The position numbers and the translations under genes are program-made. Source: Platanthera guangdongensis (taxonomy: Eukaryota; Streptophyta; Magnoliopsida; Asparagales; Orchidaceae). From it: 64,000 nucleotides of DNA. The notes beneath the pieces were generated by a model, which ran no database searches, was not told the DNA's origin, and was given only the letters and a program-made list of their open reading frames with translations. The DNA lies in the NCBI GenBank assembly GCA_039583875.1, contig CM077160.1, positions 109,755,530 to 109,819,529 on the forward strand, given 5' to 3'. This document shows, piece after piece, positions 9,781 through 18,708 of this stretch (position 1 is its first letter; each line of letters starts with the position of its first letter).

Positions 9781-9976
9781 GGATGCCAGTCCACTCAGAC
9801 TCCCGGAGGTGCTGGTCCGCCCGTTGATGCTTTTGACGAGGCCAGCCGCTCAACGTTGATGGCCCAGCTGTTCCACAATGGTTGTGCTCCTCCACCAGCT
9901 CTGTTGTTCCCTCTTCCTCAATCGGCGCTGTGTTCCGACCTATCTCTCCAATTCGACGATGACCTCCAAAGACTCG

Positions 9977-11947
9977 TGTAACGCCCCAAAAATTGTGTGT
10001 GAGTCGGTCGCGAAAAAAGGGTTTTTGGTGCCTGTATAGGGGTACACGGCCTAGGACACGGGCGTGTCCAAGGCCGTGTCTGGCTGGCGTTTTTGGTCGT
10101 TTTCTTCCCGAGAAGGATACGGCCAGGAACACGGCCGGATGACACGGGCGTGTCATCCGACACGGGCGTGTGCCAACCCGTGTCTGTACCCGTGTCCAGT
10201 TTGGTCGTGTCCGTTGCCGTGGCGGTTATGTGTGACACGTCCCCGAACACGGGCGTGTCGAGGAGCCCGACACGGGCGTGTCAGGTGAGACACGGACGTG
10301 TCTTGGCCCGTGTGTCGTTTCTCAGGTCGACGATCGTGTGGATCGAGGCATATGGCCTTGGACACGGCCGTGTGCCAAGCCGTGTTCGACCCAGGTCTGG
10401 AGAATTTTGTGCAGATCTGAGCTGTTTGTTTTCTTTAATTAAGATCCAACGGCCCAGATGAGTTCCTGCTCTGTTAAGGCCGGGAATAGGGGAGTTAATC
10501 CCTCATTTCTCTCCAAAACTTTCTCCTTCCAAGGTGTTAGAGAGAAGAGGAAGAAGAGGAGGTTTCCGGCCGCCGGCGGAGCACCGGAGCACCGTTTCGA
10601 AATCTGAGAGCGGATCCGTGGAGGGAAGGTCGTTGCGAAGAGTTCTGTCCGCGTAGTTTTTCCATGGCGCCAAAACGGACTACAAGGGTAACGATTCTCA
10701 TCTTGAGCGTTAGAAACTCTTTCTTTTTGCATAGGGAATCCCGTTCCCGCGAGTGTGCGGCGAGTGCGTGGTGTTCCTTGGGGTTGATGTGAATAGTCCC
10801 CCTTGTGTTGCATATAGAGTCCGAAATCGTAAGTACGAGCATAGGCATTGTGTGTGAAGCCTACCCGGACGTGTATTGTCTGGATCGGTGATGTTGCATT
10901 TGATATGTTTTGGCCGGAGAAGACTCCGTGCTTTGGGTTTTTCGGGTTTCTACATGGTAGATTGCAGCAGGGATCCTTGGAGGTTAGCTTCAAGGCGCAC
11001 CCGGAAAATTGAGCGGAAACGTGTTCTGCTAACTTGGCGGTCTGGGAACCGGCCTTGATCATTACTGGGTTATGAGATTGTTTGGAAAGTTTTTGGGATC
11101 CGAGAGAAGCTTGGCCCGCGCGTAGGACTTAAATTGACTAGGCGGCGTGAGCAACGGGCAAGTGGAATCGGAGATAGGCTATGTGGTTCGGTGCGAGAAA
11201 CCCGAAGACGGGGACTGGCCGTTGGCATAGTCGGGAGCCTTAGACGGTGGTCAGAAAGACTAAATGCTCACTTGGTTGCCATTTTTGGGATGTTGGTGAA
11301 ACCACGGTATTGACCGGATTCATCGTTAATGTGCCCTGAGTGCACGGGGTGTTTGGCCGTGCGAGCCTACACCTGTGGCGTAGTATAGTTGCGCTTAATT
11401 GTTTCATTGGGCTAATGATATGCAGGGAAAGAGCATCGCCGTCCCGAGTGAGGGGCGAGGTCGTTATAATTTGGTCGGCTTTTAGCTGACCGTTGCTTTG
11501 TTTGCCACCGTGCGGTGGTATGTGCTTGCAGGTGCTGCGGAGCCGAGTACCAAATAGCGGGCTGGAGCCCATGTTGCTGTGCTTTCCCTTGAAGGCCGTA
11601 GAATAGTTGTTTTACTTTTATCATGTGTGGCCGGGCTGCGAGCCGATGTATGTAAGACATGTTTTTACTAAGTGAACATCTGTAAGGCCATAAGGCCATG
11701 TACCCGTTTCAGTGTATTTGGGGTTTCATTCTTGTAGTTGTAGCTGTGGACGTTCATATTTGTTGGATTTAAGTTTGGGTTCTTTCAACTTTAAAAACTT
11801 CTGCTAGAATGCTCTGTGTAGGACGTGTAGTTTTAATTGGATGGTTTGTATGATCATTTGGTAACCCTTCCGACTGTCTGTGGTATATGGCGTCGGGTTC
11901 CAGCTGGACCTTCTGTTATATGTCATGTGACGGATGGGGGTGTTACA
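9977..11947 (+). mobile_element. Solo LTR, probably Tekay/Del-like Gypsy, TSD ACTCG
   Basis: It starts TGTAACGCCCC and ends GGGTGTTACA. Perfect 5-bp target duplications ACTCG lie at 9972-9976 and 11948-11952. No internal region or second LTR is present, so this is a solo LTR formed by LTR-LTR recombination. The 1971-bp length and the arrays of ACACGGGCGTGT-type palindromes are seen in large plant Gypsy LTRs; the lineage is inference. A pyrimidine-rich stretch at 10500-10530 suggests transcription in the plus direction, which is weak evidence for the strand. Confidence 0.9.
10040..10395. repeat. GACACGGGCGTGTC palindrome array in solo LTR
   Basis: The palindrome GACACGGGCGTGTC and variants such as ACACGGCCGTGT recur more than ten times. 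They lie in the promoter-proximal half of the LTR. Confidence 0.9.
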
Positions 11948-11952
11948 ACTCG

Positions 11953-13080
11953 CGCGTCAAGCTCGTTGACCCTTCCCCATCCTATGGTGCTTCGATTCAT
12001 GTCTCCACTCAGCTACACTTGCTCTCCTTGAGCTCCGCGTACCTTTTTTTTTTATTTTCCCTGGAACCTGCAATACCTCTCCCTACAACAGTTGTACAGT
12101 TGTTGCCCACGCGGGTCCCACAAATACCCCATTGTCTTTGTCCTTTTTGCAACCATTACACGCCACCCTCCAGCTGCTAATATTGTCTTTTCCCCCACTA
12201 AAACCCAAACCCCTCCGCCGTATCGTTTTGATATTTATTTTCTCATTTTTTTCCTTAAAATCCCCATCTATCAACCGGTTCTTTCTTCCCAGCCTACTGA
12301 TATTTTTTAGCCGCCCCTCCTCTTAATTTTAATTTTTTTTTATCATTTTAACACCAAAAAATCCATTCCCCCTAAATATCATATTTTGCTTTCCCAAAAT
12401 TCTCCACGTCACTCCTCTCTGCTCCCATGTTTTGCTGCTATTATTAACACTCTCACTACCTATTGGAGGCTCGACCTTAAGGCAAGGTCGATTTTCAGGG
12501 GTGATAGTATGTTACACTCATGCATACATCGAAGCGATTACTCCTCGCCACGATTACCAGAGCGCACATATGGAGATGGTATGTTACACTCATGCATACA
12601 CTGGAGCATCTACTCCTCGCCAGGACCACTGGAGCGCGCATATGGAGACCGACGTGATCATTTCTTGTGATTAACTTGTATTAATTAATTAATTAAATGT
12701 TTAATATTGATTATTTAGTAGTAATTAGATTCATTAATTATTTAAACGATTTTGTATTTACATGAATGGTTACCTCCCTCATCCATATAAAGGGGAGGGA
12801 TTTAGGTATCTTGAGTATTCTAATCTTTTTGGGCTCTCCTTGAGAGAAGGATTTTGTAGGACCCATCATCCTTGATCTTGGCTGGAGCTTGCTCTGGATT
12901 GTATCTGTGATATTTCAATTAATGCAATCTTGTTCGTTTCTGATCGTGCGACATTCTTGTGCGTAACAATCTCACACTTCATAAAACATCTTGAAAGTTT
13001 TAATGGAATAAATACATCTTGATTTCAAACTTCACATGGAAAGTTTTTAAATATTCAATTTGCAATCTCACCTCTAAATA
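11953..13080. other. Stretch without a recognised gene; 72-bp direct repeat
   Basis: GTATGTTACACTCATGCATA occurs at 12507 and 12579, the starts of two 72-bp direct repeats that also share ACTCCTCGCCA and CATATGGAGA. Downstream, ATATAAAGG (12786) and a cytosine- and thymine-rich segment look promoter-like, possibly part of an old LTR, but I found no supported ends. No coding frame is recognised. Confidence 0.5.
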
Positions 13081-13096
13081 ATGACATCTTTGATGT

Positions 13097-13378
13097 CTAT
13101 TCACCACTCTCCGGCCATCCCTTGTCTCTCTTCTTGCTTAACTCCTCTATATATTTAATTACATAAACACTGCTGTCAACCGAGTTAACTTGGGATGGAA
13201 TCCCCTTTACTAGTGAAATGGAGTACTTGTTGAAGTTCAGCTTGCATTTATCTCGGGTGGCATCATAGAGGACTTGAATTGGATCTTTAAGCATTTCTCG
13301 TCGGCGAGAATTTGGGAGGGAATTGTACACCTCCCATTTGCACTTCTCTGAATTCCCAATTAATAAACAAAACACCAA
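13097..13378 (-). pseudogene. Ulp1-like (peptidase C48) C-terminal fragment
   Basis: The minus-strand frame contains WEVYNSLPNSRRREML, then VKGIPSQVNSVDSSVYVIKY. This matches the end of plant Ulp1-type SUMO-protease domains, in which the catalytic Gln precedes a conserved D-C-G-V-F-V. The Gln (PSQ) is present, but the catalytic Cys position reads Ser (DSS), so activity would be lost. It is probably the 3' part of the same gene as the fragments at 13757-14059 and 16850-17642. Confidence 0.6.
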
Positions 13379-13756
13379 TGGTACTCATTGCAAGCCGGCA
13401 TAAATATAAGTTCAGCTTTCTTCGCGTTTTCATTGTGAGATGGGGAACAGACATCTTCGCGCTGTCCTAAGATTGTTTCATTCGACTATGCATCTAGAAG
13501 AAAGCAAATAGAATAAATTAGTAACATTGTAAAAAAACATACAATTGACAAAAATGAATTCTCATCCATAGGTTAGGACTGGTGTGCAGAAATAGCCGTC
13601 AGTTCTCAAAATCTTTTACCCTTCTAACTTGTAACTCACAGACATAAGCCTCGACATGACAATCAACAACTTAATTCTTGTACAAAACAAAATTTATGTT
13701 AAATTTTCTGATATTTCTCAGTTATTATTATTCAAATGGAAACAAGAAACAAATAC

Positions 13757-14059
13757 TCATGCCTTGAACTTTAGTTTACTCATTCTTTCATGAATTAGGC
13801 TCCTCTTCACCTCCTTCAAGACCATCTTCCCTAGATAATCTTCAGGATAAGGATCAAGTTCATCCTCTTCTTCAGGGTTTATATCAATTTCTGGAGACTG
13901 TTCACGGGCTGTTTTCATTTTACATAGCTCATCCACCTTGGACTCAAGGCTGTCAAAACGCCCTTTCAACTTGAACTCAAATATGTTAAAACGATCTTCC
14001 AACTTGGACTCAATGTTGTCAAAACGCAATGAAATTTTTGCTTCTAGATTATGAAACAT
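13757..14059 (-). pseudogene. Coiled-coil fragment of the DUF1985/Ulp1-like gene
   Basis: The minus-strand frame has heptad-like repeats (LRFDNIESKLEDRFNIFEFK, then LESKVDELCKM) followed by an acidic linker. This is the usual layout between a DUF1985/PMD head and an Ulp1 tail. It sits between the Ulp1 fragment and the retroelement insertion at 14259. The assignment comes from position and composition, not from a family motif. Confidence 0.45.
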
Positions 14060-14258
14060 GTCTTCAATTAATCAAAGTGGTTGAGCTCCCGGAATATGTT
14101 CCTTTTTTGGTTTTTCTTTCTCCTAATTCACAGGCTGATAAAGAGTTAGTTGGTTCTCTGTATAACAGAGTTTTATCTAGTCCTGTAATCGCCCCGAAGT
14201 AATCCCGCACCTGTAGATTTAAAATAGGTTAGAGATGTAGCATGGAACATTTTGTAAG

Positions 14259-14528
14259 TGTAATGTAACGGCCATTAGGCCACGTGCCCAAATGTTAGAG
14301 GTTATTAGTTGTAATTAGTATTATAAATAGGAGTAATGAGTTGTAATGGAGATCAAGGAAGGAATTAATAAGGTTGCTCTGTTTCCTGCTTTGTCCCGAC
14401 CCCCCCCCCCCATCTCTCCCAACTCCGGTCATCTCCTCCACGGCCGTTCGTCCTCTCTCCCAACTCCGGCCATCCTCCTTTAGGCCATTATTATTATTTC
14501 CTGTTAGTAGCATTCCAGGATCGCTACA
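14259..14528 (+). repeat. 5' LTR of the gag-only element
   Basis: It starts TGTAATGTAACGG and ends CGCTACA. It is about 96% identical to the 3' LTR by eye, apart from a variable poly-C run (13 C here, longer in the 3' copy). Confidence 0.9.
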
Positions 14529-14694
14529 TTTGGTGCTCTTGTTGAGAGAAACGCTGGCGCACAACATCTCCGGCGATCAAGAACTGCCCTCCCACTCCGA
14601 CGATAAAGAGACCGCCAGCCTGATTATCTTCCGCCAGATATTTGAAACAGGGCAACCCTGTTTTACACGAGATCAGCCGCCAAAAGCAACCCAA

Positions 14695-15060
14695 GAACTG
14701 CCGCCGCCACTGTGTCTCCGCCGCTGCGCCGCCGCCGCCGCCGCGCCGCCGCCGCCACGCCGCCATCGCCGCTACATCCCACCGCCGCTGCGCCCCCACC
14801 ACAGCTGTGCCGCCTTCGCAGATGAGCTTTCTTCTTCCTCCCGCCTGGTCATCTTCAAATCTCATCCGTACCTGGAAAGAAATTGATCCGGGTTATGCAA
14901 GCAACCCAAGAAACGCCGCCTTGGCCGCTGCGCCGCCTTCGCCGCTGCGCCACCGTCGTCGCCGCCACTTAGCCGCCTCCGCAGCTACAGCCGCTGCTGC
15001 GTCGCCACCTCCGCTCCTTGACTCCGCCACTTCGCCGCCTCCGCAGACGTCACCTGCTCT
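14695..15060 (+). repeat. GCC-trinucleotide-rich leader
   Basis: Dense CCG/GCC triplets (for example 14722-14770) lie between the 5' LTR and gag. The triplets give proline- and alanine-rich or arginine-rich frames on both strands, which I take as composition artefacts and not as genes. Confidence 0.8.
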
Positions 15061-15400
15061 GCAACTCGAAATCATCACCGCTGTTCTCTGCATCTTCACC
15101 ACCGTTTTCAGCATCGGAAGACAAGCAACAATCACGCCACCAACCTTGACAGCATCGGAAGACAAGCAACAATCACGCTATCTTTTCAAGATCGGGTCAA
15201 ACCAGCAGTGGAAAAAGAAAAGAAAAAGGCTTGTTTAGTGTTTTCAGCCTCATCAATTTTGGATTTCGGTCAGACCACTGCTGAAAAGTTGAGAAAAAAA
15301 CGAAATAATTGAAAAGTCAGATTTAAAAGAAACTGGTAGAAGTTTAATCTGCATAACTTAGAAGCTTGATCGAAATAAAATAGTCAAGATTCGGCAGCGC

Positions 15401-16120
15401 ATGGACAATATTTTGGAAATAAAATATGATTCTTGTCCGCGTTTTTCTAATGAGAATCCCGTAGATTGGCTGTGCAAATTACAATTATATTTTTCGCATA
15501 ACAACATTCGCCCGGCAAATTTCATGATCTATGCAGCTCTACACTTAGATAGACCCGCGTCTATCTAGTATTGGGCGACATTAGACACTCATCCGGCTTT
15601 GGCTCTCCCGTTGTTTGTTGATGTCATAGTTAGAGAATACTGTTCTTCTACCATCGTGCCGACTTTTATCTCGACATTCAAGGACAATTATGAGGACGCT
15701 TTGAAAGAGCAATATGTATTGAAATCTTGGCCTAGGATAGCTCCGACAGAATGGACGACACCTCCACAATCCTTGAGCAAAATGGGGGCAATGACAACGC
15801 CAAACTTTGAACAGGAGCAAAATGGGGGCAATGACTTAACTAGTGTGATTGCTATTACGGATCCATTGTTGCCATCCACCACTCTTATGATGAAGAACAA
15901 CATCGAAATTGTCCCGGAAGAGCTCAAAAAAATTTTCACTTTTCTTGGCATCCCTCGTCACTATTTCCTCAACCAAGATACCATGATGCGCCAAAATTAT
16001 CTTGCGGTGAACAAATTTTTGCCGCCGTTGTCAAGACAATCACATGAGCAAGAACTACTCGATGAAGGGGTGGTCAAGCCAATACCAACTTCTTCAGTTA
16101 TTCTTGTTTTTGATCCATGA
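15401..16120 (+). pseudogene. Ty3/Gypsy-like gag with one in-frame stop
   Basis: One frame is open from ATG 15401 to 16120 except for a TAG at 15566-15568. The start (YDSCPRFSNENPVDWLCKLQ, then LYFSHNN) matches the retrotransposon gag domain of plant Gypsy elements. A short direct duplication (GAGCAAAATGGGGGCAATGA, two copies) lies at about 15775-15840. The C-terminus, ELLDEGVVKPIPTSSVILVF, resembles the N-terminal edge of Gypsy reverse transcriptase, which suggests that pol was deleted and gag joined to that edge. No zinc knuckle is seen. Confidence 0.65.
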
Positions 16121-16260
16121 GGACATTCTAGTTCTCATTGTTCGGTCCGGACAACAATAATATTCTTCGTCATCAACTTCAGTGGTGACTAAATTTGAAG
16201 GATGCAATCATATTAAAATTTCGGTGAACAAACGACGAGGACGTCGTTTTCTAAGGGGAA

Positions 16261-16543
16261 TGTAATGTAACGGCCATTAGACCACGTGCCCAAATGTTAG
16301 AGGTGATTAGTTGTAATTAGTATTATAAATAGCAGTAATGAGTTGTAATGGAGATCAAGGAAGGAATTAATAAAGTTGCTCTGTTTTCTGCTTTGTCCCG
16401 ACCCCCCCCCCCCCCCCCCCCCCCTCATCTCTCCCAACTCCGGCCATCTCCTCCCCGGTCGTTCGTCCTCTCTCCCAACTCCGGCCATCCTCCTTTAGGC
16501 CATTCTTATTATTTCTTGTTAGTAGCATTCCAGGATCGCTACA
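16261..16543 (+). repeat. 3' LTR of the gag-only element
   Basis: It starts TGTAATGTAACGG directly after the purine tract ending GGGGAA and ends CGCTACA. It contains a C run of more than 20 bases. Confidence 0.9.
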
Positions 16544-16550
16544 ACTAACA

Positions 16551-16700
16551 GAGATGAGGGGGGGGGGGGACAAAGCAGAAAACAGAGCAACTTTATTAAT
16601 TTCTTCCTTGATCTCCATTACAACTCATTACTCCTATTTATAATACTAATTACAACTAATAACCTCTAACATTTGGGCACGTGGCCTAATGGCCGTTACA
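16551..16700 (-). repeat. Inverted partial LTR
   Basis: This is the reverse complement of the LTR from its first bases to the poly-C tract, so a G run here faces the C run of the neighbouring LTR across 7 bp. Together with 16261-16543 it forms a foldback with a ~150-bp arm. Several variant bases match the 5' LTR in the outer half and the 3' LTR in the inner half. Confidence 0.9.
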
Positions 16701-16849
16701 TGTAAGGTGGTCAAAACATACCAAGTTGACTTTAATATTAGATTTGAGCATGCTAATAAATTTCACATTACTCCATCGTTGTATACGGGGCCTTTTGGCT
16801 GGATGTTCAGGCGCTACGAGTTTGGTATGCTCCAGAAGCCAGATCTGAA

Positions 16850-17642
16850 GTAGACATAATAAGTAACATTATAAAAAAAACAAATGAAATAAGGTTGTGA
16901 GCATCTATTAAAATGAATTCTTACAAGTTGTACTTGTGAGCATCCATTGAGATGCCCAATTGACTCATATGGTTCCTCGTTCAACTTTTTTCTCTTCTCA
17001 GCTAAGCCCTTCACACAAGCTATGGGATAAGAATATGTAGCTTTTTTCCAGCTGTACTTAACAAAATCAATTGGTTCAGACAAAGAAATGTAAAATTCTT
17101 GAATTTTATTACAACAACATTGAAAAAAGTAATGCCATAACAAATATATAATGAGTTATTTCAGGTTTTTCTCTTCAGGCTTATAGTTGACAATTGAAAT
17201 GACAATAATTATGTCCTTCAAATTTTTCTTTAATAGCCCGAAGAAGGGTATTAGTGAGATTATGACACAAGATAGGGCACAATGACGACAAAAGATTCAT
17301 ATAGCCGACCCCACTATAGTGAGATAAAGGCTTGAGTGTTGTTGTTGTTGTTTGTAGCCCGGAGAAGGGTATTTGATCAACTTCAACTTCCAGACCTAGG
17401 TTTGGCATGCTAAGAATCATATTTATCTCATTTACACTTAGCTTTAGCATTTTTGATCCAATATGAAAGCTGTCTGTTAAGCTGTTATAGCTCGTTACAA
17501 TTTCTACCAGTATATGGATGTTCTGTGGCAGGGGGAGAATAAAAAGGTGCAAAACGCCAATGCCCTGAGGAATTTTTTGCAAATTTTCATTTAATTTATC
17601 AACAATTGACTTTTTGTAGTACAAAATTAAGAAATAAAACAC
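16850..17642 (-). pseudogene. DUF1985-like 5' part of the Ulp1-like gene
   Basis: The minus strand encodes ILVEIVTSYNSLTDSFHIGS and KLSVNEINMILSMPNLG (about 17400-17520), the pattern of the DUF1985/PMD head domain. At 16890-17060 it encodes SEPIDFVKYSWKKATYSYPI and ESIGHLNGC, resembling the W-containing block further along that domain. The frame is broken in part by a LINE/SINE tail near 17260-17360. Plant genes of this type are often carried by Mutator-like elements. The C-terminal parts lie beyond the gag-only insertion at 13097-14059. Confidence 0.5.
17265..17362 (+). mobile_element. RTE-LINE or Au-SINE 3' tail, copy 1
   Basis: TATAGCCGACCCCACTATAG, then GTGAGATAAAGGC and TTG repeats form the characteristic 3' end shared by plant RTE-type LINEs and Au SINEs. 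The body is missing or too short to classify. The TTG tail at the right gives plus orientation. Confidence 0.6.
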
Positions 17643-17739
17643 CTAGATGAGAGAAAGTGAACTCCCTAGTACCCTTTAGACATGGTTGAAGTCTGAAAAA
17701 ACACAAAATATAATTGTATAAACACGGATCTGTGTGGTA

Positions 17740-17930
17740 TTAAATGACATCTCAGAGGTCTCAAATGACTTCTGAGATATCAAAAGTGACATCTGAGCTA
17801 TCACAAAAAATATCTGAGATATACATTATAACAACTGATATATCTCAGATGACATCTGCGATATTTTAGAGGGCATCTTCGATGTCACAAAGGGCATCTG
17901 AGGTATTGAATCAAAATATCAGATGCTCTA
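17740..17930. repeat. CATCTGAGATAT-type dispersed short repeat
   Basis: GACATCTGAGATAT variants recur about ten times in both orientations with irregular spacing. This is self-complementary, low-complexity sequence without coding signal. Confidence 0.7.
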
Positions 17931-17997
17931 AAATGTTACATGATATAGATTGTTATCTTCGTCTAGGGTTTTAAACGAAACCCTAAATGAAAAAATC

Positions 17998-18086
17998 GGA
18001 GACACAAGATAGGACACAATGGCGACAAAGGATCCATATAGCCGACTCCACTATAGTGGGATAAAGGCTCGAGTGTTGTTGTAGAG
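17998..18086 (+). mobile_element. RTE-LINE or Au-SINE 3' tail, copy 2
   Basis: It is about 85% identical to the copy at 17265-17362, including GACACAAGATAG upstream and CACTATAGTGGGATAAAGGC before the TTG tail. Two copies about 730 bp apart could be two insertions or a local duplication. Confidence 0.6.
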
Positions 18087-18536
18087 GAAGATGCTAGAAG
18101 CTTAAATGAAGGGAACCGTTGAAAATGCAATAATACCAAGGTTGTTGTAAATGCTGGGGGAGAAGCTTCAAGGTGGCCAAAAAATGGCGTCGACAAGTGG
18201 TAGTCAGGAAGAAATACTCTGGTTGCGCTTAATGGTATCTGAGAGATTGGTGGAGAGGCCCCGAAACGAGCAAATAATCGCTAGACGACAAGCCCTAAAC
18301 TATTTAAAAATATACCTATTTAATTATAACAGTGTCACGTGTCAACATCCTGTAATCCCAGACCGCGATCTCTAACTAGAGTCCGGACACAAAAATTTTG
18401 GGTCTTAGTGCCTGAATCAGAAATTAGACAGAGGGTTAAAGAGATTAACTCAAACCTAGGTCGATTAACATTCAATGAATAGTATAACATGTATAATGTG
18501 TACATGGTTTAGCGTTTTAGGGTAAATCTTCTATAC
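18087..18536. other. Stretch without a recognised gene
   Basis: No recognised frame or repeat was found between the LINE/SINE tail and the Copia-3 LTR. Confidence 0.4.
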
Positions 18537-18708
18537 TGTAAAGAGAGGCCTCAAACCTTGTATATACTTTTTGAATGATAAATTACAAATATGAATACAT
18601 TTATATAAGAAAAGAGGAAGGAGAGAAATCCCAATCCAAGATGTGGGACTAATGCAAAGAGAGAGAGAGAGAAGAGAAAAATGAGCTCTTAATTAGGCTT
18701 TTCTAACA
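18537..18708 (-). repeat. 3' LTR of Copia-3
   Basis: 172 bp, TGTAAAGAG…TTCTAACA. It differs from the 5' LTR by several substitutions and lacks about 10 bp present there, so the insertion is clearly older than Copia-1. Confidence 0.93.

Larger units (their letters stand above)
14259..16701 (+). mobile_element. Gag-only LTR element (TR-GAG-like) with extra inverted LTR, TSD GTAAG
   Basis: Order: 5' LTR (14259-14528), primer-site region TTTGGTGCTCTTGTTGAGAG (14529 on), GCC-rich leader, gag frame (15401-16120), polypurine AAGGGGAA, 3' LTR (16261-16543), and a partial LTR in inverted orientation (16551-16700). GTAAG occurs immediately left (14254-14258) and right of the whole structure (16702-16706), as if the complete arrangement had integrated at once. 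No protease, integrase or intact reverse transcriptase is encoded, so it would need proteins from an autonomous Gypsy. It interrupts a DUF1985/Ulp1-like gene. Confidence 0.8.

Noticed and set aside
10064..10461. Overlapping frames on both strands with Cys- and Arg-rich repeats
   Set aside because: Translations of the ACACGGGCGTGT palindromes inside a solo LTR.
12511..12968. Possible short LTR from TGTTACACTC to GCGTAACA with a TATA-like box
   Set aside because: No target duplication, no second LTR and no primer site; the left end lies within a 72-bp tandem repeat.
14374..15240. Several long overlapping open frames on both strands rich in Pro, Ala and Arg
   Set aside because: They are produced by CCG/GCC triplets in the leader of the gag-only element and have no family motifs.
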